From: Streptomyces decoyicus
GTDB taxonomy: Bacteria > Actinomycetota > Actinomycetes > Streptomycetales > Streptomycetaceae
DNA: 64,000 nt
NCBI RefSeq assembly: GCF_019880305.1
Contig: NZ_CP082301.1
Span: 1,798,001-1,862,000 of the forward strand
Reading direction: 5' to 3'
Shown: in pieces, positions 16,503 to 24,067 of the stretch
Numbering within the stretch: the first letter of the stretch is position 1
Layout of the letters: the number at the start of each line of letters is the position of its first letter
The notes under the pieces: generated by a model
Databases searched by the model: none
What the model was told of the DNA's origin: nothing
What the model saw: the letters and a program-made list of their open reading frames with translations, nothing else
Translations under genes and position numbers: made by a program

Positions 16503-16687
16503 TGAGCCGTCTCCCTCAGCACCAGCATCGCAGCAGCAGCTCGCTTCGCGACGGCGCGGGCCTGGGCGGAGGGGTGCTGCTCACGCTTGGCAGTGCTATG
16601 CGGATCCACGCCAGCACGGTGCCGAGCCTCAGCAACCGCCGCTTCCCCACGGAGAATGTTGAACGCGATCTGGTGGTTCGCCGTCAT
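16499..16687 (-). CDS. Small hypothetical protein, first gene of the operon
   Basis: A 62-residue basic, helical protein starting MTANHQIAFNILRGEAAVAE. GGGAGG lies 7 bases before the ATG at 16687; the ATG six bases upstream would sit too close to it. The stop overlaps the next start by ATGA, so it is probably co-translated with the ATP-binding regulator. Ala- and Arg-rich composition with a predicted long helix (AQARAVAKRAAAAMLVLRE) suggests a small binding partner. I do not recognise the family. Confidence 0.65.
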   Translation of the reverse strand: MTANHQIAFNILRGEAAVAEARHRAGVDPHSTAKREQHPSAQARAVAKRAAAAMLVLRETAQ

Positions 16688-16879
16688 GGACATACCTCCC
16701 AAGGTCCTTGCCACGCCGAGGTCAGTTCGTCTCGGCAACGGCTGGCGGATCACGCTGCCACCAGGCGTGAGAGATCGCATATCGCCCGAGTGATAAGGGA
16801 ATTGGGCTGCAATATGGCAATTGCAATGCCAGCATGAGCACCATGCGTCCGTATCGGTCGGCCGAGGTCGGGAGGGGCA
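16688..16879. promoter_or_regulatory. Divergent control region between the operon and the XRE regulator gene
   Basis: 192 bases separate the first operon gene from the XRE-type regulator gene on the other strand, and no coding region is seen. It is more AT-rich than its surroundings near 16790-16830, where a GCAATTGC palindrome (16817-16824) lies inside further CAAT/ATTG words. This is a reasonable place for the operator through which the XRE regulator could govern both directions. Confidence 0.5.
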
Positions 16880-18325
16880 GTGAGCGGTGAGCGACGTTGC
16901 CTGAAGTGCGGGTGTCGCCTCAGCCGCTACAACGCTGACGAACGGGAACTGTGTGGGGCGTGCGCACGAGCCGCGCCAACCTCAACCGCGCCCGAGCCAC
17001 GCTCCGTTCCGGCCCGTATCTGGGCGGACCCCGGGATCCAAGAAGCCCTCCGGGAAATGGACTTCGGGCAGGTGAGCCGTCTCCTACGGCAACACGCCAA
17101 GTTGCGGCAAGACGACCTCGCCCGCCTCACCGGACTCAGCCAGGGCTACCTGTCCCAGCTCGAATCCGGAGCCAGACGTCTGACGCGTCTCGACAAAACC
17201 GAGGCGTTCCTGGACGCGCTGGATGTGCCGGTCGAGCTCCGTCCGCTCGCTTCCGGCAGTACGCCTGTGCACGAGGCGCCGCAGCCCGAGCGTGAGGAAG
17301 CCGATCATTTGCGCTCGCTTGCCACCGGAGCGGCGCAGTCCTCCAACGCGTTCGCTGAATTCATTTCGTCAAGCAACGTCAGCACAGACGAGCTGGAGCA
17401 GTTCGGATTCACGCTCGCCCGCATCGCCACCGACTACGTCCACGCACCGTTGCTCCCGCTGTTCACCGAGCTCGTCGCGGTACGGGATCAACTCTTCGAC
17501 CGCCTGCAAGGCCGCCAGCGCCCCCAGCAGAGCCGCGAGCTGTTCATGCTCGCGGGGACGGCCTGCCTGCTGCTCGCGCACGCTTCACAGAACCTCGGCG
17601 AACAGCCATCAGCGCTGGCACAGATCCGTACCGCGCGCCTGTGCGCCGAGCAGGCGGACCACACCGGCCTGCGGGCGTGGGCTGCAGGCACGGCCGCACT
17701 GATCACCGAGTGGTCGCCACAGAATCGGATGTCGCTGAAGCTGACGGAACACGCCGCCCAGCTCGCCCCGGCAGGCGAGGCCCGTATCCGCGTCGCCGCG
17801 ATCGAAGCCCGCGCGGCGGCCCGAATCGGCGATCACGAGCTGGCACTGGCCGCGATCGACCGGATGCGGCAGGCCAGGGAGGAGACACCGCTCCATGACG
17901 AGGTCGAGCAGTTCGGCGGTCTGCTGACCTTTCCCCTCGCGAAGCAGGATTACTACCTCGGCGGCACCTACACACTGCTCGGGAAGTACGAGGAGGCCCA
18001 CCGGCACGCCACCGCCGCCATCGCCGCGTACCGCAGCGGCCCAAGAGAAGAACGCTCGTACGGGGACGAGGCTCTGGCCCATATCGACCTGATCACCGCC
18101 GGCATCCTCCAGGGAGACTCCGACGGGGCGACAACCGCCCTCCAACATGTCCTGGACCTGCCGCCGCAGATGCGCATCCGCCAGCTGGGCAGCGCCATGG
18201 ATCGCCTCGGCAACCTCATGCGCCGAACCGACCTCAAAGGCGACCGGACCATCGGGCAGCTGGCGGACCTCATCCACGGCTACCAGGTCATCGACGGCAC
18301 GGCCGCGCTACGGTCAGAGCGATGA
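16880..18325 (+). CDS. XRE-family regulator with N-terminal zinc-ribbon-like motif and TPR-like C-terminus
   Basis: A 481-residue regulator. Residues 7-27 hold CLKCGCRL and ELCGACARA, a possible small zinc ribbon. A Cro/CI-type HTH follows at about 70-120 (LRQDDLARLTGLSQGYLSQLESGARRL). The remaining 350 residues are helical repeats of TPR type (for example YYLGGTYTLLGKYEEAHRHATAAIAAY), a common ligand- or peptide-sensing layout in Streptomyces XRE regulators. GTG 16880 follows GGGAGGGG. It is divergent from the nucleoside-like operon and translationally coupled (ATGA) to the phosphotransferase gene. Control of the operon is inferred from position. Confidence 0.85.
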   Translation: MSGERRCLKCGCRLSRYNADERELCGACARAAPTSTAPEPRSVPARIWADPGIQEALREMDFGQVSRLLRQHAKLRQDDLARLTGLSQGYLSQLESGARRLTRLDKTEAFLDALDVPVELRPLASGSTPVHEAPQPEREEADHLRSLATGAAQSSNAFAEFISSSNVSTDELEQFGFTLARIATDYVHAPLLPLFTELVAVRDQLFDRLQGRQRPQQSRELFMLAGTACLLLAHASQNLGEQPSALAQIRTARLCAEQADHTGLRAWAAGTAALITEWSPQNRMSLKLTEHAAQLAPAGEARIRVAAIEARAAARIGDHELALAAIDRMRQAREETPLHDEVEQFGGLLTFPLAKQDYYLGGTYTLLGKYEEAHRHATAAIAAYRSGPREERSYGDEALAHIDLITAGILQGDSDGATTALQHVLDLPPQMRIRQLGSAMDRLGNLMRRTDLKGDRTIGQLADLIHGYQVIDGTAALRSER

Positions 18326-19200
18326 CCACGACATCTCTTACGCCCCAGGGTGCCGCTCAACGGGCCTGCACGGTCTGGGGGCTCTCGGCGCGCGGGCTCT
18401 CGCCCCTACGTACCCACGCCACCTCCGTCTATCTACTCCCCCACGCCGACGCTGTTGTCCGAGTAAGCCGGAACGAACAGCGTGACTCGATGCAACGAGC
18501 CATCGCCCTCACCCGGTGGCTGGCCGGCCACGGACTTGAGGTCACCGAGCCACTCGACGTATCGCAGCCCCTGGACGTCCACGGATACGCGATCACCGTG
18601 TGGCAGCACTACCCGCAGCCCGACGGCCCGCCTCCCGGCCCGGAGCACCTGGGCCATCTGCTCAGCCGGCTGCACCGGCTCCCCGAGCCCCCCATCGAGC
18701 TGCCCGCCTATCGCCCCCACCTGGCTCTGCGCCCCGTCGTCGAGTCCAGCACCACCCTCACGCCCAGCGACCGCGAGTGGATACTCGGCCGCTCCGACGA
18801 ACTCCTGGACGCCTACGCGCACCTCGACTTCCCCCTCGGCCAGGGCTTGATCCACGGTGACGCCTACCCAGGCAACACCCTCTGGGACGGTTCCGCCGCC
18901 AGGCTCAGCGACTGGGACGAGGCAGCAATCGGCCCCCGCGAGACCGACCTCGCCAACACCTTCCAGGGCGTCCGCTTCGGTCGCACAACCGACCAGCTGC
19001 GCGCTTTCTCCTACGCATACGGCTACGACCTCACCGACTGGCCAGGGCTCCCGGTGCTCACCGAGCTACGGGACCTCCACACGCTCGGCTCCTTCATCCG
19101 CCGGGCCGACCTGGGTGACCTGGAGGCGGCTGCCCAGCTCGCCTTCCGGCTGGACACTCTGAAACGCGGCGACCGTACGAAGAGCTGGGTCGTCCACTGA
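18322..19200 (+). CDS. APH-fold phosphotransferase coupled to the XRE gene
   Basis: A 292-residue aminoglycoside-phosphotransferase-family protein. The catalytic loop IHGDAYPGNTLW (HGDxxxxN) and the metal motif LSDWDEAAIGPRETDLA are intact. The N-lobe begins SVYLLPHADAVVRVSR. ATG 18322 overlaps the regulator stop (ATGA). Pairs of XRE regulators and APH kinases occur widely in actinomycetes, and the substrate is usually unknown. With the two kinases inside the operon, three APH-fold genes sit within 12 kb. This one has the most canonical active site and could be a resistance kinase. Confidence 0.8.
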   Translation: MTTTSLTPQGAAQRACTVWGLSARGLSPLRTHATSVYLLPHADAVVRVSRNEQRDSMQRAIALTRWLAGHGLEVTEPLDVSQPLDVHGYAITVWQHYPQPDGPPPGPEHLGHLLSRLHRLPEPPIELPAYRPHLALRPVVESSTTLTPSDREWILGRSDELLDAYAHLDFPLGQGLIHGDAYPGNTLWDGSAARLSDWDEAAIGPRETDLANTFQGVRFGRTTDQLRAFSYAYGYDLTDWPGLPVLTELRDLHTLGSFIRRADLGDLEAAAQLAFRLDTLKRGDRTKSWVVH

Positions 19201-19323
19201 TCTGTGTGAGGGCCCAACGTCGTCATCTGCGCGACGCCGGTGGACAAGCAGCGCGTAGAGCACGCACCCGACAGCCCGCATCAATACCCGTCCTCCACGC
19301 CTCAGGGCCAGGGAAGACAGTGG

Positions 19324-19806
19324 ATGGGTGATGATGCTGTGAGTCTGGACCTGAGCAACTACGAACTCCGCTGGCCAACCTCGCTATTCGTCTCTGAGGG
19401 CGAGCGCATACTCCGAACGGCCAGCGACGACCGCGCCTGGCAGGACCGCGCGATATGGCTCATGACGGAGGCGCTGGCCGGCACAACCGTCGTTGCGGAC
19501 TTCAAGGAGGCGGACGACTGGCAAACCGATGCTTGGGCAACTGCCAGAAGCGCCGGGCCGGACAAGACCGCCTGGTTCGCTGAACTCATCAACCGTGCGT
19601 CCGAGCTCCGGCATTCGGTAGCGCCGCGGCCATACTGGCCGCAACGTCACGGCAGAGGGCTCTCCCATGACGGCACTGCCAGGCGAGTACCCGGCGCGAC
19701 TTTGCACGGATCATCGACGAATTCGCCGACAACGGGTACCTGGTCGAGGTGTTCGGCGAGGAGTGCGCCGACGATCCCTGTGACCTGTCCGACCGCTCCG
19801 AGGTGA
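19324..19806 (+). CDS. Hypothetical protein, possibly truncated
   Basis: An open frame of 160 codons. The first 100 residues have good coding character (SNYELRWPTSLFVSEGE, then DRAIWLMTEALAGTTVVADF and DKTAWFAELINRASELRH). After about 19640 the codon bias is lost and the frame runs out of register over the next gene fragment, so the native protein probably ended or continued differently. No domain recognised. The start is uncertain: ATG 19324 is used, and GTG 19339 is as likely. It lies between the phosphotransferase gene and the retron, in what looks like accessory DNA. Confidence 0.4.
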   Translation: MGDDAVSLDLSNYELRWPTSLFVSEGERILRTASDDRAWQDRAIWLMTEALAGTTVVADFKEADDWQTDAWATARSAGPDKTAWFAELINRASELRHSVAPRPYWPQRHGRGLSHDGTARRVPGATLHGSSTNSPTTGTWSRCSARSAPTIPVTCPTAPR

Positions 19807-19997
19807 TCGACAGACGCCTCGGCATCCCTGACCTGTGGCCCCTGGCACCGGAGTCATGGGACGAGGACACCTTCTACGGGCTGATCGAGGTGTTCCACGA
19901 CCTGCGAGCACGCCCTGTCACGGCTGAAGAACTGGAAGATTCTGCGGGACTGCCGGCTCAAGGGCGACGGCGTTCACCTCTAGAGCAGGTCGTATAG
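19667..19997 (+). pseudogene. Frameshifted small gene next to the retron
   Basis: ATG 19667 behind an AGAGG sequence starts MTALPGEYP. After about 19693 the coding sequence moves to another frame and reads DFARIIDEFADNGYLVEVFG followed by EECADDPCDLSDRSEVIDRR, LWPLAPESWDEDTFYGLIEV and FHDLRARP. Removing one base near 19694 joins the two halves. A second shift near 19930 is suggested, because KILRDCRLKGDGVHL fits better in another frame. I half-recognise the motif VEVFHDLxARP from small Streptomyces hypothetical proteins of unknown role. The reading from 19749 to 19997 overlaps the retron RT end by 18 bases on the opposite strand. Confidence 0.5.
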
Positions 19998-20951
19998 ATC
20001 CTCTTCGTACCCCTCTAGATCCTCGTCATCCCCCTCCGGAACTAGTCCATCGAATGCTCGCAGTAGTGGGTAGCCCACGTCTGGCTCGACTGCGGCGATA
20101 TAGCATGCCCAGCCCAATAGCCGACGCCGATACATCCCCTCGTCCTCGCCACCGAACTCGGCCATATAGACCTCATAACCAAATTTCGATATCACGTGCA
20201 AGATCCATCGCATCTTGCGCTTTAGGTTGCGCGGAATCCGCGGCCCGTCCGAGTCTCCGACATACAAACCGGTAACGTATTGCGGACCACCGCGGCGCAT
20301 GAAAGCGGTCTTGCGCGTGTTTACCGACCAGCCAGCGTCGTCGAGAATGCGAGCGATATCCGCCGAGTGGCGGTCAGTAACGTCGCCGGAGAATGTGAGA
20401 TCGTCCACATAGCGCGTAAACGTCAGACCTTCCGACCGCGCATACTCGGCAAGCGAGCGGTCTGTGCCCAGGAAGGCCAAATTAGACAAGAGGGGCGACG
20501 TACTAAGTCCGATTGGCAGCTTGCCGCCGATAGTAACGAGACTGACAGCAAGTTCCGCAGCCTTCTCATCGTAGTCTTGCTCTCGCAATGAAGCCCTTAT
20601 TGTTGCGGCACCAATGGACGGAAAGAAATCCTCAAGGTCCATGCGCAATACACACCTCTTCGCAAGGTGCTGACTGGCATTACTGATCGTGGAACGTCCG
20701 CGAACAAATCCGTGAACATGGTCGGGAGTTTCATACGAGAACCGGCCCGTAAAGCTCCGATGCAAATTCTTGCTAACGGCATTGAATGGCGACTTCAGCT
20801 CGAATACTTCTCGTATTCCGCCGTGCTTCTTGCGGTGCCTCCGCTGGACATAGAAACGCCCTTCACCTGCAGGCAGATGCGCGGATAGCCATTCCAGATT
20901 TTCAACCGATAAGCCAGCTTGCTCAGCCAGCTGATCAACCGAGAAAGACAC
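19980..20951 (-). CDS. Retron reverse transcriptase
   Basis: A 323-residue group II-like RT with all retron marks. The catalytic motif is YVDD (181-184) in FTRYVDDLTFSG. The first catalytic Asp lies in RMDLEDFFPSI (105), and the palm motif is LPIGLSTSPLLSNL (145-158). The retron-specific region X is present as NASQH (NAxxH, 91-95), following HVHGFVRGRS. The region Y motif VTG is at 226-228 (QYVTGLYVG). The tail is acidic. GTG 20951 has a GGGGG run a few bases upstream. A 126-base structured gap and a DUF3800 gene precede it in the same direction, the usual effector-ncRNA-RT order. Codon use is more AT-tolerant than in neighbouring genes, which suggests acquisition. Established retrons make msDNA and act as anti-phage systems. 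Confidence 0.9.
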   Translation of the reverse strand: MSFSVDQLAEQAGLSVENLEWLSAHLPAGEGRFYVQRRHRKKHGGIREVFELKSPFNAVSKNLHRSFTGRFSYETPDHVHGFVRGRSTISNASQHLAKRCVLRMDLEDFFPSIGAATIRASLREQDYDEKAAELAVSLVTIGGKLPIGLSTSPLLSNLAFLGTDRSLAEYARSEGLTFTRYVDDLTFSGDVTDRHSADIARILDDAGWSVNTRKTAFMRRGGPQYVTGLYVGDSDGPRIPRNLKRKMRWILHVISKFGYEVYMAEFGGEDEGMYRRRLLGWACYIAAVEPDVGYPLLRAFDGLVPEGDDEDLEGYEEDLYDLL

Positions 20952-21077
20952 TGGACCCCCTGCGGTGGCGCGTCAGGAGGTAGGGCCACACTCCCGTGCA
21001 AGGGCTATCATGCAACGCACGCGAACTCGCGCACAACGTTGACCGCGGCCCTACCTCAGGCGTGAGTGTATCACACA
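20952..21077 (-). ncRNA. Candidate retron non-coding RNA (msr-msd) region
   Basis: The 126-base gap just upstream of the RT start is highly structured when read on the minus strand. Arm GAGGTAGGGCC (21057-21047) pairs perfectly with GGCCCTACCTC (20987-20977), enclosing 59 bases. Inside, GCGCG/CGCGT and CAAC/GTTG form one hairpin, and CCC/GGG around TTGCAC forms another. Retron ncRNAs lie exactly here and carry a1/a2 inverted repeats. The element is short for an msr-msd, so the RNA may extend into the end of the DUF3800 gene, and I cannot place the branching G with certainty (a TAGC is present near 21006). Confidence 0.55.
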
Positions 21078-21779
21078 TCAATGAAGGGGGTCCTTTCGAC
21101 TGGAAATGCGACCAAGCTCGAACGAATAGAGCATGGAAACGGACGGTTCAATCTCGCGGAATGCTCTATAAGCGTAGTCTTTCGGGTTCTTGGTGCGGTC
21201 CTTTTGGAGCCATCTACTTACGTCGGCCATGACATAGTCGATGATGGCCGTAGACATGTAATCACGCTTAGCGACCATTGAAATATTCGGCCGTGGCAAC
21301 GATGCATCTCTACCGGCCTTCTTGCGGGCCCGCCTGGCGACGGCATCGGGAAGTCGGCGAATGATCGACGCCATTTCTTCGCTCTGCTCTATGTAGCAAA
21401 GAAACTCGGGTTCATGGCGATGCCGAATCAGTAAATCACTCAACAACTTTACGTACATGAACTCGATTAGCTCGGATTCGGCATTACGGGGGAAACTCGT
21501 TCGATCAGTGACGACCATATACGCCCTGAAGAAGGTGGTCCGCATGAGCTCTCGAAATGGGACGGAGATCTCTGTCGGATCGTTCGAGCTGTGAAAACCG
21601 TCCTTGCGAAAATCTTCGAAGCTGCCAAATCCGGTCAAGCTGCGCCTCGCGACCAGGCGTTTGTACAGATCTTGAATTCTTTCCTCGATGTCTTCTGCAT
21701 CGTCACCCAGCTCAACCGCGCCTACGATCAATGGCTGGGAAGCGTTTCCGTTTCCCGACTCGTCCATAAATAGCTTCAC
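21078..21779 (-). CDS. DUF3800 protein, predicted retron effector
   Basis: A 233-residue protein starting MKLFMDESGNGN, the signature opening of the DUF3800 family (FxDESG), thought to be RNase-H-like or nuclease-like. Later segments fit the family: FFRAYMVVTDRTSFP, FMYVKLLSDLLIRHR, LCYIEQSEE, and ISMVAKRDYMSTAIIDYVM near the end. GTG 21779 was chosen because GAAAGG lies 9 bases upstream and the protein then begins as family members do; the ATG codons at 21803 and 21833 lack ribosome sites. It lies upstream of the RNA candidate and RT in the same direction. DUF3800 proteins are, as I recall, one of the listed retron accessory types (type VII). Confidence 0.8.
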   Translation of the reverse strand: MKLFMDESGNGNASQPLIVGAVELGDDAEDIEERIQDLYKRLVARRSLTGFGSFEDFRKDGFHSSNDPTEISVPFRELMRTTFFRAYMVVTDRTSFPRNAESELIEFMYVKLLSDLLIRHRHEPEFLCYIEQSEEMASIIRRLPDAVARRARKKAGRDASLPRPNISMVAKRDYMSTAIIDYVMADVSRWLQKDRTKNPKDYAYRAFREIEPSVSMLYSFELGRISSRKDPLH

Positions 21780-22223
21780 CGCAAGTAGCCTTTCATGAGG
21801 CATGCCGCAACGCCGCCAAGTCATCCGCGCCATCAGGCTAGAAGAGTAATGGTGTTCACCAGGCCATGCTCGGCGTTTCCCGGCTCCACAATCTGGCCCT
21901 CGCCGGATAACTCACACCCATACGGGACAACCTCTAGCGAGGTAGGCCCCTATGGCCGTCGACTCCCTGACCCGCGGCTTGATGGACCGGACATGCATCA
22001 CAGAGCGCGCGCTCAGTGCCACCCCGAGGTGACCAACCATCAGAAAAGTCAGCATTGGGTCAGCATGAGGCTGACTAGAGGTGGTTACAGAAGACCAAAC
22101 CCGCGACTCTCGGCGCCCCCTCCGAGCAGTTCCTGTGAGGCGCGGCAAGTCACCTAGATCAGCCACACCAGGTAGACATGGCCGCAATAAGAAGCGAATC
22201 GCTCAGTGGCACATAACACCTGG
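21780..22223. other. Intergenic region beside the retron
   Basis: About 440 bases without a convincing gene; all frames have poor bias. The retron promoter should lie at its left end. It contains the GTCAGCAT direct repeats listed separately. No tRNA was recognised. Confidence 0.5.
22048..22075 (+). repeat. GTCAGCAT direct repeats, possible integrase arm sites
   Basis: GTCAGCAT occurs at 22048-22055 and again at 22059-22066, 11 bases apart, followed by CTGAC (22071-22075) in the other orientation. Short direct repeats one helical turn apart are the pattern of tyrosine-recombinase arm-type sites. Next to an accessory island they could be a remnant of an integration module. There is no integrase gene in the window. 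Confidence 0.3.
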
Positions 22224-23186
22224 TCAGCGCACTCGCCCGCGTGCTTTGAGGGGCCCTGGCGGTAGCTCGGGCGCGGGCAGCCGGTCACCGTCGTAACCGT
22301 GCACCTCGCCGAAGCGGGAGCCGGACATCCAGTCCGAACGGGCCTCTGCGATATCCTCGTGGGACCGCCCCACGAAGTTCCACCACATGACGAGCTTCTC
22401 CTCGAAGGGTTCGCCGCCGAGCAGCATCAGGCTGCTGTCGGAGTCGGCGCGCAGGGGCAGTTCGCTGCGTCCGCAGCCGAGGTAGAGGAGGGCGCCGGGG
22501 GCCAGGCGGACCCCGTCGACCTCGCTCTCGCCGGAGATGGCCAGCGCCGCGTACTCGAAGTCGGGGTCGACCGGCAGACGGGCGTCCGTGCCGGCGGCGA
22601 GGGTGAGGTCGGCGCCGGCCAGCGGGGAGTAGGTGGTGCCGGGTGAGGTGGCGCCGTCCAGCTCGCCGAGGATGACGGTGGCGGAGAGTCCGCCGCCGCC
22701 GGTGATCACCGGCAGGTCGGTGTGGTGCTCGAAGGCCGGGGCGGTGTCACGGTGTTCACCGGGGAGCGCCACCCACAACTGGGCACCGTGCAGCAACGGG
22801 CCATGGCCGGGCGGCGACTCCTCGGAGTGCGCGATGGCCCGGCCCGAGGTCATCAGGCCCAGCTCCCGCGGCCGTACGGACTGGAGGCTGCCGAGGCTGT
22901 CGCGGTGCAGCACCTCCCCCTCGCGCAGCCAGCTGACGGTCTGGAGGCCCATGTGCGGATGCGGCGGCACCTGCATCCCGGGCTCACTGGCGATGTCGTC
23001 GGGGCCGTAGTGGTCGACGAAGCACCAGGCGCCGACCATCCGCCGGCCGAGGTTCGGCAGCAGTCTGCGGACGACGGTGCTCTCGCCGAGTGGTACCTGT
23101 TTGCCGGGCTGTACATCACGGACCGGACCCGTACGGCCGTTGCCGCCGCACGGATGGGGCGCGGGTCTGAGTTCAAGGTTGCTCAT
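22224..23186 (-). CDS. Pirin family protein
   Basis: A 320-residue bicupin of the pirin type. The N-terminal cupin carries the metal ligands in PPHPHMGLQTVSWLREGEVLHRDSLGS and GLMTSGRAIAHSEESP, the classic pirin pattern of three His and one Glu. The C-terminal half has LRADSDSSLMLLGGEPFEEKLVMWWNFVGRS, typical of pirin C-terminal domains. Bacterial pirins act as quercetinase-like dioxygenases or redox-linked regulators. ATG 23186 gives a family-like start; no strong ribosome site is visible, so the message may be leaderless. Monocistronic. Confidence 0.88.
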   Translation of the reverse strand: MSNLELRPAPHPCGGNGRTGPVRDVQPGKQVPLGESTVVRRLLPNLGRRMVGAWCFVDHYGPDDIASEPGMQVPPHPHMGLQTVSWLREGEVLHRDSLGSLQSVRPRELGLMTSGRAIAHSEESPPGHGPLLHGAQLWVALPGEHRDTAPAFEHHTDLPVITGGGGLSATVILGELDGATSPGTTYSPLAGADLTLAAGTDARLPVDPDFEYAALAISGESEVDGVRLAPGALLYLGCGRSELPLRADSDSSLMLLGGEPFEEKLVMWWNFVGRSHEDIAEARSDWMSGSRFGEVHGYDGDRLPAPELPPGPLKARGRVR

Positions 23187-23255
23187 GGCGCCACGATAGG
23201 CACGGCCGGGGTACGGTCCGGGCAGGCACACGAGGTGCCCGGGGATGATGCCCCG

Positions 23256-24032
23256 TCACGCATACAGCTCGCGCAGCCGAACGGACAGGCAGGTCACACA
23301 GCCCTCCAGCTTCTCGAACTCGCTGATGTCCACACCGACCGGCTGATATCCCAGGTCGGCGAAGAGCTCGGCGCTCCGGGGCGCGGAGGCGGCCATCAGC
23401 AGCTTGCCGCCGCCGAGCAGCACGACATGGGAGCCGGACTCCTCGGCGACGGGCAGGAAGCGGGGGAACGCGGCCGGGTCGTCGACCAGGGGCGGGTGGC
23501 CGATGACGGTGCCGTCCGGGAGTGCGGTCACCGCGGACTTCAGATGCAGGACCCGGCTCACCGGTACGGCGACCACACGGGCGCCCAACGGCTCGAAGAC
23601 GGCGCGGAGTTGGCGTACTCCGTCGGCATTGGTGCGGCCGCCGCGGCCGACGTAGAGGGTGTCGCCGACCTTCAGGACGTCGCCGCCGTCCAGTGTGCCG
23701 GGCGCCCGGATCTCGTTGACGGAGCAGCCGAGCGCCTCCACGGCCGCGCGGGCGGCGGGCACCTCGGCGCGTCGGGGGCCGGCGCCGGGGCGGGCGAGCA
23801 GCGCGACGTTGCGGAACACCACCATGGAGTCCTCGACGAAGACCGCGTCGGGGCAGTCGTCGGCGGGGTCGACCTCGGTGGTGTGCCAGCCGTGGTCGTG
23901 CAGCACCTGGACGTAGGCCTCCCACTGGCGCAGGGCGAGCGCGGGGTCGACGGGGCGCCGTTCGATATGGGTGACCAGGCCCTCGGCGAGGCGGGGGCCG
24001 GGACGGCGGACGAGCGCCTGCTTGCTGGGCAT
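23256..24032 (-). CDS. ddaH: N(G),N(G)-dimethylarginine dimethylaminohydrolase (dimethylargininase)
   Basis: A 258-residue member of the amidinotransferase/DDAH superfamily. Substrate-binding and catalytic residues are visible: FVEDSMVVF (Asp/Glu pair), TLDGGDVLKVG, catalytic His163 in SRVLHLKSAV, and catalytic Cys248 in EGCVTCLSVRL. Length matches bacterial DDAH. It would hydrolyse methylated arginine to citrulline and methylamine. ATG 24032 follows AAAGGAG. It lies 35 bases downstream of the GntR gene on the same strand, so the two are probably co-transcribed. Confidence 0.88.
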   Translation of the reverse strand: MPSKQALVRRPGPRLAEGLVTHIERRPVDPALALRQWEAYVQVLHDHGWHTTEVDPADDCPDAVFVEDSMVVFRNVALLARPGAGPRRAEVPAARAAVEALGCSVNEIRAPGTLDGGDVLKVGDTLYVGRGGRTNADGVRQLRAVFEPLGARVVAVPVSRVLHLKSAVTALPDGTVIGHPPLVDDPAAFPRFLPVAEESGSHVVLLGGGKLLMAASAPRSAELFADLGYQPVGVDISEFEKLEGCVTCLSVRLRELYA

Positions 24033-24067
24033 GCGGCTCCTTTCGGGCGTGGGCGCGGTGGCTGCGC

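Noticed and set aside
20952..21077. Could the retron gap be only a terminator for the DUF3800 gene?
   Set aside because: The stem encloses 59 bases with inner hairpins and lies directly before the RT start rather than showing a short loop. Kept as an RNA candidate at moderate confidence.
21834..22223. A tRNA gene at the edge of the retron island
   Set aside because: I looked for a cloverleaf and a TTCGANTC-type T-loop and found neither.
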